Assembly: GCF_008831285.2 (NCBI RefSeq)
Contig: NC_045140.1
Span: 25,562,131 to 25,626,130, forward strand
Length of the DNA: 64,000 bases
Origin: Nymphaea colorata
Taxonomy: Eukaryota > Streptophyta > Magnoliopsida > Nymphaeales > Nymphaeaceae
Direction of reading: 5' to 3'
A model generated the notes under the pieces. The model worked only from the letters and a program-made list of their open reading frames with translations. It was not told the DNA's origin and did no database searches. Position 1 is the stretch's first letter. The number at the start of each line of letters is the position of its first letter. A program made the position numbers and the translations under genes. Shown one piece after another: positions 1 to 12,600 of the stretch.

Positions 1-1440
1 GGCACAATGGAAAAATATGTGCATAATTATGTTGGGATGAGGTGACTTTCCATATGATAGCACCATGATAAATCCATTTTACTCATCGAAAGCCTCGATC
101 CCATAACCGAAAACTTCGATGTAACCATTATTTTCCATAAAAATCAGAACCAATAATTGGGTTTCCATGTTTAGGATGGACTCACATCTACATAGTCGTT
201 CAGGTTCTTTGCTTGCCTTATGTAAGATTCAATTTCCTGGTGATAAATTTTATAGTTCGTTTCCTTTTTTCTCCAAAGCTGGTTGCAATAATGTTACTTA
301 CTGATAAACAAAGTAGCTGAAGCCCTAAACAGACTTCATATTAACATCTTCTTGTATAATTGAAACACATAGTTCAGGTGATTTTGAGGAAGTTTCCCTA
401 ATCTCATTCTGCCAACAGAAAAAGATAAGACTGGAAGACGTTTTAAGTAGTTTGAGTAAGCATAAGTTTCTAACGATCATCGACATATTTATGCATAAGT
501 TTCGAACGATCATCAACATATTTGTTAAAACTTTATCCTAATGGAGATACCAATGCAGTTATTTGTCTATGAAAATTAGCTTTCCTAATTAAGCTTAATA
601 ACAGTTTTTTGTGCTTATAGAAAAATTTGATGTTTTTACTACTGAAAAGCAAATGGAATCTCGGGACTTGATTGCCATTTTTTTCCCATTTTTGACAATA
701 ATCGGTCTTTCCTTAGCGTCTTAACAAAGCAAGTCGAAATAGTAGTTTTTTGTTTGACATGTTTCAGGCTCAATTATTTCTTTTCATAATGCCTAAATAG
801 AGCAAATTAGAGTGAGAATAATACTTCATTGCAACGACCATTTGTGATCGAGACCAGGTTGGCATATACCCTCCTTTCATACTTAGGCTTTCATTTTGTG
901 ACACATGGTAGGAGATTATTTAAGTTCCAATATATTGGCATAAGTTTCTTAAACATTTGGCTACTCTCTCTGTTACTGCACTAAGCCAACTTTTCCCAAG
1001 AGAGGTGCTCTGTTCTCTTCCAATCTGCCATCTCTTTTGTGTTCATAGTGGCATTGGCACATTTGCTTTTTCTTACATCACTGATTAAGGAGCAGTTTAT
1101 TTCATATTAGATTTAGTTTGGATCCATACATTTGATATATTTGTTTGGTTCATTATTTATTTTTGTTTATCAAGTTAAATATGGACCTTTTATTTCAATA
1201 GTGGATTCAAGATCCAATGTTGTCATAGAAGACCTATTTAACGGAACCTGTGTGTGATTCATTTGTGATTGGTGAGGTTAACTAGTTGAAACCCTAATTT
1301 CTATTCTGTTGTTTCCTTGGTTCCTGTTTGCTTTCCATGATTCCATCGATTTATTCTTACCCACATATGTGTAACCTTTATGGTAAGTTATATTGTGCTT
1401 AGAGGCTAGAAGATGCAGGACTTTTCAATGCATCATGTTT
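1..1440. other. AT-rich intergenic stretch, no gene seen
   Basis: All frames are short and broken and I recognise no protein family. A 20-base near-identical repeat (taagtttcgaacgatcatc-like) occurs twice near 465 and 495, which makes the small minus-strand frame there repetitive. I see no RNA gene. Confidence 0.5.
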
Positions 1441-1841
1441 TTATGTACGTTTCAATGTATCAGGGATAATTATAACAAATATAAAATTGTATATTTTAAA
1501 AAATGATAATAACATCTGTAACGCACTACCAACATTATTGAATCTACATATCCTTTTGCAACATCCATCTATAACACACTTTCTCGTTACTAAAGCATAC
1601 GTAACATGCTTTTAATGTCGATTAAAGGTTTGTGGTAATTTGTCTTTCGTAATGCAGTTGGAACTGTCGGTAAAAGTCATATGTAGCATCATATGCATGT
1701 TACAAAGAATTCGATCAGCAAGCGTTATGGAAGCATCCAACACACAACTTTTGGTGTCTCAGTTGCTAACGTAGGAACTTCGTTACTAAAGATTTTTCAT
1801 CACATGTTTTAATGTCACTGAATGTTAGAATTCTTGTAGTG
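1441..1841. mobile_element. Probable right end of a CACTA (En/Spm) DNA transposon
   Basis: The stretch ends at 1831-1841 in TTCTTGTAGTG, the reverse complement of CACTACAAGAA, which is the usual CACTA terminus. Upstream are short recurring subterminal motifs, for example cgttactaaag near 1585 and again near 1780, and several taacgcac/taacacac variants. Such arrays are typical next to CACTA termini. No transposase frame is visible and the partner terminus was not found, so this is a fragment or a non-autonomous remnant. Confidence 0.45.
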
Positions 1842-2402
1842 TGTTGACATCTCCTAATCAAAATCCCAACGCCATACCAGTGGCAGAGCTAGACATTGTT
1901 TACTAAAAGCATTGACGTAGATCCAAACTAGTTTGGGCCTGCACCACACATGACGTTTTCAAGAACTCATCATTTCAATGAAGAGCAATATCTTTTGCCT
2001 AAGGGGCATAGCATGACTGGTGCCTTGACAACGCATCCTCAGTTCAATTTGGATGAGTGCTTTTCCTTTAGATTGCAACGTGGATGAGCTTTACGAGTTT
2101 ATCAGTATATCTGTTGTCATTCGCATCCGAACCATCAAATCTTTGGATCTCCCACTTGGATGCTTTGTAGGATATACGATTGTCATCCAGAAAAGGAATT
2201 CCCAACTTTCCAAATTGTTGGTTTCCATCTTTGGGTAGTAGTTCAGGTATACCCTCCAAAGAATTACACGATGGCCTGAAACGTTTTGTTTCATTCCCAG
2301 GTCTTGGACGAATATCACCGTTCCACTTTTGATGTACAGTAAAAGTTCAGATCTTTTATGTGAATCTTCAATTGGATCAGATCATGATGGATGAGAAGCT
2401 AC
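1842..2402 (-). pseudogene. Possible gag-like retrotransposon remnant
   Basis: A minus-strand frame at about 2068-2259 contains KWEIQRFDGSD, which resembles the K-x-E/D-x-P-x-F-D-G-x-D motif near the start of many plant Ty3/gypsy gag proteins. The surrounding frame is short, stops quickly and shows no zinc knuckle. This is a weak motif-only call. Confidence 0.2.
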
Positions 2403-2830
2403 CACTACAAAAAAGAAAAAAAAAAAAAAAAGACGGATTCAACGACGCTTAGGAAACTAGACGTTGATGAAAGGATACCTCTACTGACATCTGGCTTTAA
2501 ATGTCGATGAAGATTAATTGTTATCAACGTCAGAACAAGATATCGGTGAAAGTAGCCTTCACCGATGCTTACTACTAGAATGGCTTTGAAGTTGAGCTAA
2601 AGACATCTAGTTCGAAAACGTCGATAAGCACGTCACTTTTACCTATGTCTGGAAAAAAACATGTCGGTGAATAGTAACCTTCCCCGACGTGTGCTGCTAT
2701 AATATCATTTCAAGTTGATCTTTTACAGACTTCCAACTCAGAAACGTTGCTAAACATATTATGTTTATTGATCTTTTACAGACTTCCAACTCAGAAACGT
2801 TGCTAAACATATTATGTTTCTTCATCTTTT
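2403..2830. mobile_element. Probable left end of a second CACTA-type element
   Basis: Position 2403 begins CACTACAAAAAAG, a CACTA-family terminus. It is followed by a poly-A tract and many variants of a short subterminal motif, such as aacgtcgataag, gacgttgatga and gtcggtgaa in both orientations, up to about 2700. No matching terminus was found downstream and no transposase is visible. The subterminal motifs differ from those of the end at 1841, so these are probably two families. Confidence 0.5.
2715..2820. repeat. 53-bp tandem repeat, two near-perfect copies
   Basis: The unit starting ttgatcttttacagacttcc occupies 2715-2767 and 2768-2820, identical except for the last base of the unit. A third, degraded start (ttcatcttttacagatg) follows. 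It lies inside the CACTA-like subterminal region and is probably a local duplication within it. Confidence 0.85.
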
Positions 2831-4010
2831 ACAGATGTCATTTCTCGTTCCAAGGAGCAAGGATGGTTAACATAGTTGGTTGGGCAGATGGTTTGCATAG
2901 AAAGTGCATTGGTGGTTAGGAGCTACTTTTTTAGACTGCAAAGGATAGTATCATAACACTCTAGTTGACAATTATACTGTACCCCACCCACGTCTTGACG
3001 ACCCACGTCTTGATGCAACCCAACCCAGAGACCTTAAGGTCAGGAAGAATTAGGGGACCATTTTTATCCATTAGGGGACCTCAAGCCCTTTCTATCTATA
3101 ACATCTGCCTTTGGGTTCCTTATGGGGGGGATTTGACTAAACATAGTGTTCTATAAATTTGAGGTAAATATTGGGTCAGATTTATGAAAGCTCATGAATT
3201 TACTTTAATATTTAAGAAATATTTACTATGTTAATGTTCTTGATGCCAAACGATTAATGAAACACCAAGGGAGACATGCAGATGTGATGTATCATATCCC
3301 TAAGTCTTTTCAGTTCCCTACTTCATCAATCAGGTGGAAAAATGGCACTATATGGCCCATTAACTTGTTGACGGGACTTGCAAAGATCGTGCTTCATGTG
3401 ATTGGTGTAGCGGATAAGAAATTTTAAGTATATTTGGAAATGCTCTTAAAAAATTTAGTTCCCGTAGCTCATTTCTCATGGGACAATCTCCATCCAAAAA
3501 AAAAAAGAAAGAAAAGAAGGGATGAGCTCTTGAGGCAGGATCGTTTTGTCTTAAAATGGAAATAAATTTTCCAAATAAATTTTTTTCGGGCAAGGTGGGA
3601 CGTTGCAAGACTCACCCAAGTTTCAAGGGACAGGCAAATCCTTTAATTGTAATGTCTGTCTTCAATATGCACCCAAAAAGGACCACAACACTTACTTTCT
3701 AGTATAAATCATGGGTAGCCAAGGAGTTTAGGTTGGGCCAATGGCTGCTGTAAGGTCAGTTGTCACTTTAATTCTTGTGGACGACAGCTCTCTATATAAG
3801 CCCATCTCTATTGTTAATCATGCTTGCTGCACCAACATCTCTCTAAGTTTCTTTTTTTTGGTCATGTGACTATTACTATATACATTCAATTGTTTATGAA
3901 TTTTTGTACCTAAACACTTTCAGGTGGTTTGTATTTGACAAATTTAAGTTATATTTCAGTTAAGTTATTGTGTTTTTATGATAAAATGATGTTTTTCTAT
4001 AATATGGGGA
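2831..4010. other. Intergenic, no supported gene
   Basis: I see only short unrelated frames. A 13-base motif (acccacgtcttga) occurs twice in a row near 2990-3013. Otherwise it is AT-rich sequence with homopolymer runs. Confidence 0.5.
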
Positions 4011-4640
4011 TTTTAGGTTAACTATATTCGTAGAAAGAGAAATAACAAGAGAGGGAAAAGATAGAGAGAGTATTTTTTTATCATATGTTTTTATCTTGTT
4101 ATCATGTATTTTTTAATCTTACATGTATTTTAGGTTGTTTCTATTTGGGGCGGGGAGAGAGAGAGAGAGTATTTTTATTGTCTTACATACTTTTACATAT
4201 TTTATCATATACTTTCTTTCATTTTATGTGAATTTTATGTCATTAATATGTGTAAAGAGAGAGAAAAAGAGAGGGAGTGAACAACTGGGAGAGAATATTT
4301 TTTTTTTAACTTTTCTCATAGTATCCAGATTTTTATGTTGTTCATATGGCTATACAGAAAGAGAGTGAGAGAGAGAATATTTTATTTGCCTGAATGTTTT
4401 TTGCATGTTTTATTAGGTATTTGTTTCGATTTTATGTTGATTTTAGGTTTCTCGTATGTGTAGAGAGAGAAAATCTTTTTATTGACATATTTTCAGTTTG
4501 TTTTATAGAATATTTTCTTTCATCATTTTAAAATTTAGGTCGTTCGTATGTTTAGAGAGATAAAAAAGAAAGTATTTTTATTAGTTCGTATTTTTTGTTT
4601 TATCATATGTTCGGTTGGATGTGGGGAGAGAGAGAGAGAG
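4011..4640. repeat. Degenerate GA-rich minisatellite, about seven units
   Basis: The recurring unit is a [T]TTTA[G/T]GTyGTTcgTATGtgtagagagaga block, then GAATATTTTTAT and a T-rich spacer. Unit starts lie near 4011, 4128, 4233, 4331, 4441, 4533 and 4600, so the period drifts between about 75 and 117 bp. Each unit has its own (GA)n run. No conserved reading frame runs through it. Confidence 0.65.
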
Positions 4641-6145
4641 AGAGAGATGCAAACCCAAGATTAAGGCAGGTTTATGGAACATTGCCCCAACCTCTGGGGC
4701 AAATCCATTGGACAGTAACGAACTGTTTACTGCTGCTGCCAACATCCTCTTAGCTCTTGATTTCATCATTAAAAAGTTCCAACTCTTTTCTATCTTGCTT
4801 ATTTTCTGATCATTCCTTTTTTGTGTCATAGATAAGTTTGTGCAGAATGTAAATTTGTTTCACAGCCATTAAATAATGTTTATGGGAACACTCAATCTGC
4901 CATGAATCTGCACCATTTTCATAACCAAAGCTTCTCTACCGTGCAAAATCACTCGGGGTACGTCCTTTATACTTCGGATTAAACTGGACTCTGACAATGT
5001 AATCACACACACTATTAACCATGACGAAAGCTTTTCCGCTCTTTTTCTTGCTAAGTGTTGGTGGTTGGCACACCTGCTTTGAATTCAAGAACTGGCTGAA
5101 GACATTGAACTCTTTTAAAGGTTAAATTTTAATGGGAAGTACAACGGACTATTAAGTCCGTCACCTAATGTACAATCATGATGTGTTGTACAATGATCTG
5201 CATTGCACATGATAGGTTGAGACAGATAACAAATCATCCAGTGATTCAGAAAAGAGAGTTTGTTACAGATATTAGTATCTGGTATCATGTTCTACGGATC
5301 CACCGCAGGGGAATATGAGAAATTCTTCGACACAAATTTCCCAAGAAATATACCAGATAAGCACATTTTCCCATGCCAACTGACGCATTTTGAAGAACTA
5401 GATAGAAAATAATAATTCAGAAAGAAATCCTGATGTGGATATCAAATGACAGCCGCATCACGAATTGTAAGTAAACTAAGTTCAAGGCAGAAGCCAGACA
5501 GAAGTACAAACGTGCAGATAGAATTCTGCTACTACGATGAAGCTTCGCCGATAAGTGACAAACTCCAGCTACTTAACGAGTGGAAGAAGCCATTTGCGAG
5601 AGGAATTTTTCTAATGCATCATGGGGAACAGTTGCAGCGGAAAAGCGCTTAAATGTTAAGCAAGATGTACCAAACCTAATTATTCAAGAGAAACACACTG
5701 CAAAAGAACTCCGTTCCCCGCAGAAGAACCACCAATCACAGAGTATTTCTCGAGAGAAGGTTGATTTCATAACTATGCCAATCTACTAAACATGACAAAA
5801 ATCGCTGCACCACCCAATATGAACCACAAACTGCTGGCGTAAATGGCATTCGTGCGTCTATATCATCTTATAAGCAGTTGGAATTTCAGAAAGTATCAGT
5901 TTCTGCTATCGACATTTCTGGAAACAAACAAGGAACTAGTAGACCTTTCTTTTCGACACGAAACTGAAAATACAGATTATACAAAGAGTAGTTTCAGGCA
6001 TATACATTATAAAGTCCACTTGACTGGCAAATAAACACAAGAGAACACGTTAACACTTAACAGAATTCCCCACATCATGTCTGGCTTACCATGCCTCCTG
6101 ACCGGTTTCAATTCTAAAGTACAAGGTGTGAATGGTCGCACGAAT
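4641..6145. other. Intergenic, including the F-box gene 3' flank
   Basis: No recognisable protein. Several frames of 60-70 codons exist on the plus strand around 5446-6034 but lack family signatures and overlap one another. The part nearest 6146 should carry the 3' UTR of the minus-strand F-box gene. I could not identify a convincing poly(A) signal. Confidence 0.45.
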
Positions 6146-7360
6146 TTAGCATTTACAGTGAGAAGCAGCAAGATGGGGACCGAAGTTTGCAACTCTAGGC
6201 AAAGCAAGCTGCTTCAAGCAGACAAGGCTATCGACATAAGGAGAGACACCATTAACTCCATTCTCCAATTGTAGCTCCTCTTGTTTGAAAGGATGAAAAT
6301 TTCTCTGTTCAGGATGGTACAACACCAAATACTGCCGCTGCGTGTAGGCGGAAGAAACCCACAACAGAATCTCACCGCCGATGACGGATACAGGATCTAT
6401 GCGAATAAGTCCCGTCTGCAACTCCCCAGGAATGAATCCTACTCTGAGCTCATATTCCCTGGACCAAATCCCATTACTGTAATCCTTCATCACCCACATT
6501 TCCATGGTGGTACAGAGGGAATCAAAGTGAAGCACATGCAGGAAGCCATCCAGCTCAACAAGACACACCAAATGCCGGCACATCGGTAGCCCATTGCAGG
6601 AACTCTCGCGGCAGCGACATTCAGGATACACCATCGTCCGGAATTTCTCGTCACTGATATCAAATGCGAGTATGCAGCCAGTCGAAGAGAACCCGTTAGT
6701 CCAATGAGCGGCCCCACTGACGCGAGGATGAGAAACGCCGAAAGCCCAAGCTCCTGAAACTTGGATGGCAATATCCAGCTTTCGCCAAGATGAATCTTTA
6801 CAGAGAGTCATAATCTCCGAGTAAGAGGCGCTTCCGTTCCACTGTACTATGAGCAGTTTGTAAAGTCCGGACAGAGGGTCGCGGATGAGCTCGCATATCC
6901 GAGCCTTCAAATCCGGCCGGCTATGAACCGGCAGAGTCACGCACTGCCGCATCGCGAGATTCGCAACGTGCAGGTGCTCTCGGCCGTCAACGGCCTCCAA
7001 GCAGAGCAACCCGTCGCAAGAGGACCGAATGCTGAAGTTGTGCATCGGGAAAAACTGGTTATCCCCTTTCTCCAATGGCGGACGTCCTTCATTATCCAAC
7101 AAATGGACCTTGCGACGAGTCTCTTTGAGGATTTTGGTGGCGTTCCTGGAGCGAGCGAGATGGATGGCGATGAAATGCTCGTCATGGTCGACCAGGGAAC
7201 GCCATGAGCGGCAAACGAGCCGCAGTCTAAGGAGAGTCTTCACAGGGAGACGAGACAGTATCTCGTCGACGAGGATTTGTGAGGGAAGGGTCGCTCCATC
7301 TTCTCTTTCTTCTGCCTCTTCATCGGATGGCGATGCCATCTCTGCTGCTTCATTCGCCAT
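6146..7360 (-). CDS. F-box protein with C-terminal F-box-associated (FBA-like) region
   Basis: This is a single-exon, 404-aa protein. It has an acidic N-terminus (about residues 1-22), then an F-box at about 24-65 (LPSQILVDEILSRLPVKTLL, then RLVCRSWRSLV), which is the SKP1-binding motif of SCF ubiquitin ligases. The remainder, with SCDGLLCL near residue 113 and a YVDSLVCLKQL block near the end, has the layout of FBA/kelch-related substrate domains. Start choice: the frame is open 40 codons further upstream, but the ATG at 7360 begins an acidic segment typical of these proteins and the upstream extension looks like 5' UTR translation. The gene presumably supplies substrate specificity to an SCF E3 ligase. 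The substrate cannot be read from the sequence. A TATA-like tract lies near 7449-7460. The frame is intact. Confidence 0.88.
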   Translation of the reverse strand: MANEAAEMASPSDEEAEEREDGATLPSQILVDEILSRLPVKTLLRLRLVCRSWRSLVDHDEHFIAIHLARSRNATKILKETRRKVHLLDNEGRPPLEKGDNQFFPMHNFSIRSSCDGLLCLEAVDGREHLHVANLAMRQCVTLPVHSRPDLKARICELIRDPLSGLYKLLIVQWNGSASYSEIMTLCKDSSWRKLDIAIQVSGAWAFGVSHPRVSGAAHWTNGFSSTGCILAFDISDEKFRTMVYPECRCRESSCNGLPMCRHLVCLVELDGFLHVLHFDSLCTTMEMWVMKDYSNGIWSREYELRVGFIPGELQTGLIRIDPVSVIGGEILLWVSSAYTQRQYLVLYHPEQRNFHPFKQEELQLENGVNGVSPYVDSLVCLKQLALPRVANFGPHLAASHCKC

Positions 7361-9487
7361 CGCCGTCCGGCTTTTCTTTATCTTCTTTACCACCCAATGG
7401 CTATTGGCTGCCTCTTGCCAAAAAACGGTGAGATTCTCGGTGGAGAGGAGATATAAAATAATTAAACAACAAGCAGACACACGTTCTCCTCAAAAATGGA
7501 CAACAATATTTTTTTTAAAATAATTGCCAACTTTTTAAAACTTTATAGATTTAGTTGACTTGTAAGATTAATTTATAAGGAAACATAAAAAATGTTAAAA
7601 TACAAAAATAAAAAGACTATTTTATTTTGAGTAAAAGTGATTTTTCAAAAATCACATATTGCATTTTATTCGGTTTATTTTTCTGCGTTTCACATTAACA
7701 ACTCACTTTTTTTTTTTGGTGTTTTTGTCTATAATTTCAAGAAACGGACAAAAATGAAAAATTTAGTTAAAAGATTTTTATTTTCAGTTACAGTAATTTA
7801 AACTATGTTTTAATGATTTTCATTTATAAAAAGTGTGTATGCAAAAGCATGATTCGTCCGTTACACACATGCCTGTGATGGGTTATAGAAGGCACGTATT
7901 TTATTATCGTAAATGTTATTCTTTTAAATTTTAAATAAAAAGTGAGATTGTGATGTTGAAGTTGAACGGTTTAACGTATAGATCTCGATGCAACCTAAAG
8001 ACTATTATTTTCTTGCTCCCCAAATTTAAACCATTATTTATATATTTTTTTTACTTTAATCAGTCTTTCTAATGCCATCAAAAGTCGCATTGAATACTGA
8101 ATTGGTCCACCTAATATTCTAGCTTAAAGAATCATGTAATCATAAAGAATCAAGTAATCATCAACGTAATGCTATGCTCATAATTGGTACCGGGTATTCG
8201 ATCTTACTCAGGCTTGGGCTCGAAAAAAGGGGCACCATATTTTATTAAAATTAATTATATTTATATATTATGTTATATTAAAAAATATTTTTTTAAAATT
8301 TAATCGAGTCCAGAGCGAGCCCAAACAAGAGCCAGGTTTCGAGTATCAAGTTGGCCCAGACCTGGCTCCTTATCGAGCCAGACTCATACTTAATTTTAAC
8401 TATTTTCAGCAAAAAAGTGTTTTCTCTCTGTTTTCGATAGAAACAAAAAAAGAGATTAATTGTACAAAAAATTGAATTTGTTATATAAAACATTTAAGCA
8501 TCCCACGCGTCTTCGTTGGTTTTTCATCATCTCCTTAAGCGTCACGCCTTTCCTTTGAAAATATTCAATGCAATTCACCTTGCCAATCATGTGCGCGGAA
8601 AAATAATGGCGTCTGACTTGGAGGAGCCTTTAAAGATGCATGCACGAAGTCATACTTAAAATTGAGAATTAAAATTTAGAAAAAAAAACACTAAAAGTGG
8701 CGTTGTGAACTAATAAAATTATTTGAATTTGAATTTTATAAATTTCCCTAGAATGTATATTCGAGAAAAACTTTTTGGGTTGTCAAGTAGGATCAAAATT
8801 TTTAACGACTCCCAATTACTATATTTATCTCTTTTAGCCATATTCGTTATTAATCAAACTTATTTTGTATATAAAGAAAGAGAGAACGACGTCAACGCAA
8901 ATTTTTGAGTTTACTGTGAACTCCATTTCATAACACTTGCAAAAAGATATCATAATTAGGGGTTGGATAGTTTATTTAATAAATGAAAAGCTTTAAATCA
9001 TATTTTTTGCGTGTCCAACAAAGAATAGTGAACATAATATATTTAAGTGACCACATCTAAAAAAAGGTATATTCACAAAAAGGCTGGACCCGGTTTGTTT
9101 TCTGCCTTTTCCTCCCTGATTTGGACTCAAAAGAATCCTTGAGTTGGATCATTGTTTACATACAAACTTTTTATCATACATATATATAGACATCCCATTG
9201 TGGAAAACTTGCAACTCACCTAGAAAGACAAAACCCGACCTATTGATATGAAGTTTTTTACTAAAGGTAATCAAATCAATGACTATATTTTATATTTTAA
9301 TGTTTACGTATTGATTGTCTCTAATTCCTATATACATGACGTGTTCTAATATTGAAAGGACTCATTTTAAAATGTATATGGATCAACAAAATTTCAGGTT
9401 TTTGAACATGAATGCTCAAGGAGACATTGTTCAATCTTGTATTCATCTTTGATCCATAACCTAATCTAACATGATTCAATGCACCTA
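7361..9487. other. AT-rich intergenic region
   Basis: No gene supported. Around 8195-8385 is a stretch of alternating gggctcgag-like and gagccagg-like motifs in both orientations, including gcgagcccaaacaagagcc, that could fold back on itself. It is probably a small degraded transposon. The rest is very AT-rich with no frame above about 66 codons. Confidence 0.5.
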
Positions 9488-9671
9488 CAGAGAGGCAGAG
9501 CCATAAAATTTTCATGAGAAGGCAGCCGAATTAAAGTTTCTAAATTTTGACACCTGTCAAAATTCAAAACTTTTATGTAAGACAAGTAAAATTTTTAAAA
9601 ATATACATGTAAATTAAAAAAAAATTGACGTGGGGCTAGGACCCATGGAGCCCCCTTTGGCTCTGCCCCTT
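9488..9671. mobile_element. Short non-autonomous hAT-type element with 8-bp target duplication
   Basis: The element starts CAGAGAGGCAGAGCC and ends GGCTCTGCCCCTT, imperfect terminal inverted repeats like those of widespread plant hAT MITEs. It is flanked by TGCACCTA (9480-9487) and TGCACCTG (9672-9679), an 8-bp duplication with one mismatch, the length expected for hAT insertion. It is about 184 bp with no coding capacity. Confidence 0.6.
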
Positions 9672-12600
9672 TGCACCTGTGTTATACATGACCAGGATAT
9701 GGTTTCCAAGGTTAGGGGTTTAGGACGTGGCCCTGAAATCTAATTTAATCTAAATCAAAGCTTTGTTCAACTGGAGATCCAATGTTAAGATTCATGATCT
9801 AATTTCACATTAATGATTCAGACATCAAACCAAAGATCTAGTTCTTAGTCAGGATTCTATTGATCCAGTTCCAAAATCCAAGGTCATATTGAACAGCTAA
9901 GGTCATATTGAAATCCAAGACCAAGGCTCCAGGAGTCATCTAGGATTAAGATCCAAATTATCATAACATGAGATACACCAGGGTTCATAATCCAAGTTTG
10001 TTTTAGATCTAACATCCAATATTCACATTCTTGGTCCAATTTCAGATTCATCATTATTGTAACATAATATCCATCATCCAAAATTAAGATCTAGGCTACC
10101 ATAAAGCTTTTACTTGATTTAGGTCTTCATGATTGAATCTAGTTAGGCTTCAGGATAATTGGGATTTAGTATCAGATAAAACCAGGGTTAAGTATTGGGC
10201 TTCAATATCGCTTCTTGATTGGATATTAAAGTGTAGTTCATGAGGGTCAGTCGGGGTCTTAGTGCTAGGTTTTTGGGAAATGGGTAGAAGGTTCTAAGGC
10301 CGGTCTGGGTGGAGCTAAGACACAAAAAGACGTCAAACCTAAGCTAGATCCTTATTAGACATAAAACTAAGGGCTTTCAAAAAATTGTTTAAGAAAGAAT
10401 TGAATTTAGAAATTTATTTTGAAAAATATGATTTATAAAATGTGTTCACGTTAAGGCTAAGTCATATTAGTGTTTTCACATGATAGGACTATTATCACAA
10501 GACATGGTACTAGCCCCATCTGACCTAGCTTTTATACAAACCATGGTGTGTGCTAAATGTGTAATTCATCATGCCTTATTTATATAGGGAGTGAATGGTG
10601 CCTACACACACACACTCACATATATATATATATATATGGATAAAAGTTAAAATCTATCATTAAAAAACCATCATCAATGAGCATTAATGACAGTTTATAA
10701 TGCAACAATGGTTCATGATGTTTTGAACAACAATTCATGGTACTTTTAGTGACAAAATTTTAGTCTTTAGCCATTCAACAACATATAGGATATGGTATCG
10801 AATAATATCAACTGTGATTAAACCGTGTTCAACCATTGTAAAATAAAACAAATCTTTAGGTAATGCTCTTCTACATGACCTACCACAAAATAGCTGCGTG
10901 CATAAGTGCAGTCGACACGAATCATCTGATTTTTTCACATAAGCAGAAACCTGCACAGCCTAATCCACATCTCGAAAACCCTAACTTCAAAAACACAATC
11001 TACCAGCCATCCGATTCTTCTTTTTCAATCTTTTCACAAAAAAAAGAGTAACCTGCAAGCATGATTCCTGAATCCTAACTTCAAGAAACACAATCTGCTC
11101 ATTATGGTCGCCTTTGAACACAATCTACGTTGTTGCTTAAACAACTTAGTCTCCATATTTTAAGGAAGAAGCCATTTTTCTTTATTTATTTTCCTCCATG
11201 CTATCAATTGAATGTAACCAAGTTATCCAACATCAGTACATCAATTAAATCGATTGAAAGGCTAAACTTTGAACAACATTTCAAAACCAGAGTAAACGAC
11301 GTAATAAATTAACAAGATCAACTAATGAATCCCGAAAACCAGGAGTCTGTAGATAGAGTCAACAACAGAGGTTTTTTTTTTTTTTTTCTTCTAACTTAGC
11401 CCACCTGGAAAAATATTCAAGCAATCAAAATTGCCTTTAGTAAGCATCAATGAGAAAGAGGGTGTACCTCCTTCTAGTGCTCCTCATGAGCTTTCCGAGT
11501 GAAAAGATCAGGCCCATCTTTTTTCACCCAAGGGGCAGCTTTTCTCATAAGCAAAGACACTCATTTGGCCATCCATCATGTTTCATTATTTAACAAATCT
11601 AAGCACACATGGATATAGAAGTATAAAAAGAAAGCAATATATTATTTCAAAGAATGGACCATATTCCATAAGTCATGAAACTGCAGCATGCTCCCCATGA
11701 ATGAGACGATATGAAATTGAAAAGGATCTGGTTTAAGTTGATTGGCCTATCTTGCCGATTTTAACAACATTGATTCAGATTAGTACACCAAATGGGTTCT
11801 ATTGATACTCCAAAGAGAGGTGGGCTCCAGGTTTTCCTTTCAGTTAAGAGACCGGCTTGGAAAGAAACCGGAGATTAAATAGAAATCCTGACTACTCAGC
11901 CAGGTTGTGACTAGCGGCAGGGGCTAAAACGAAACTGAAGTTGCAGATATCCAGTTTACCTGTATCCCAACCGATGGGAGAAAATATTTTCTAAGAGGTG
12001 ACTCGATGGTAAAAGAAAAGGTATGCACATAATATTCCATGTGCAGAACACAACCCAACCTACGGACAGCATCTATAGAACGCAAAAAAGATTAAGGACC
12101 AGAGAGAGAAGAAAGCTTCAGGAAATTATACCTAGTGCAGCTTTTTTTTGAAATTTAAGTTCACTAGCCAGAAGGCATTCAACTTCATCTGAGATGCAAA
12201 GATTTGGAGAAGGAAGAAAATGGTTGGAAAGCTGCACTGCCGGATCAAGAAGAAATACATAGCACAATGGGTATTTTCCAACCAGAAATTGCTGGGAGCG
12301 AGGCTGTCAAACTTTATTGGCGAAAATGAATATGCACAACAGTACAAGAGATGTTGAACATCATCTCAAAAATAACAGGCAAGACTTCAGCCAGCCACCC
12401 CTAGACCTGTAACAGTGAAACATAGAAAGCCACCAAAAGCAGCAACAAAAAATTCTAAATAACATCTGAGAGCCGAAATAAAATCTACCATCCTGTTCAG
12501 TTCTTTCCAGCATCAGCCATCCCACTTCCGTTGTTATAAGCTTGTTAGATATGGTGAGTCAGTTCCCGTATTCTTGAAGAGTATAAACCAAGACAGGCTG

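Noticed and set aside
7361-7480. 40-codon N-terminal extension of the F-box protein
   Set aside because: The extension has no F-box-protein character, and the ATG at 7360 opens an acidic N-terminus typical of the family. The upstream part is probably 5' UTR.
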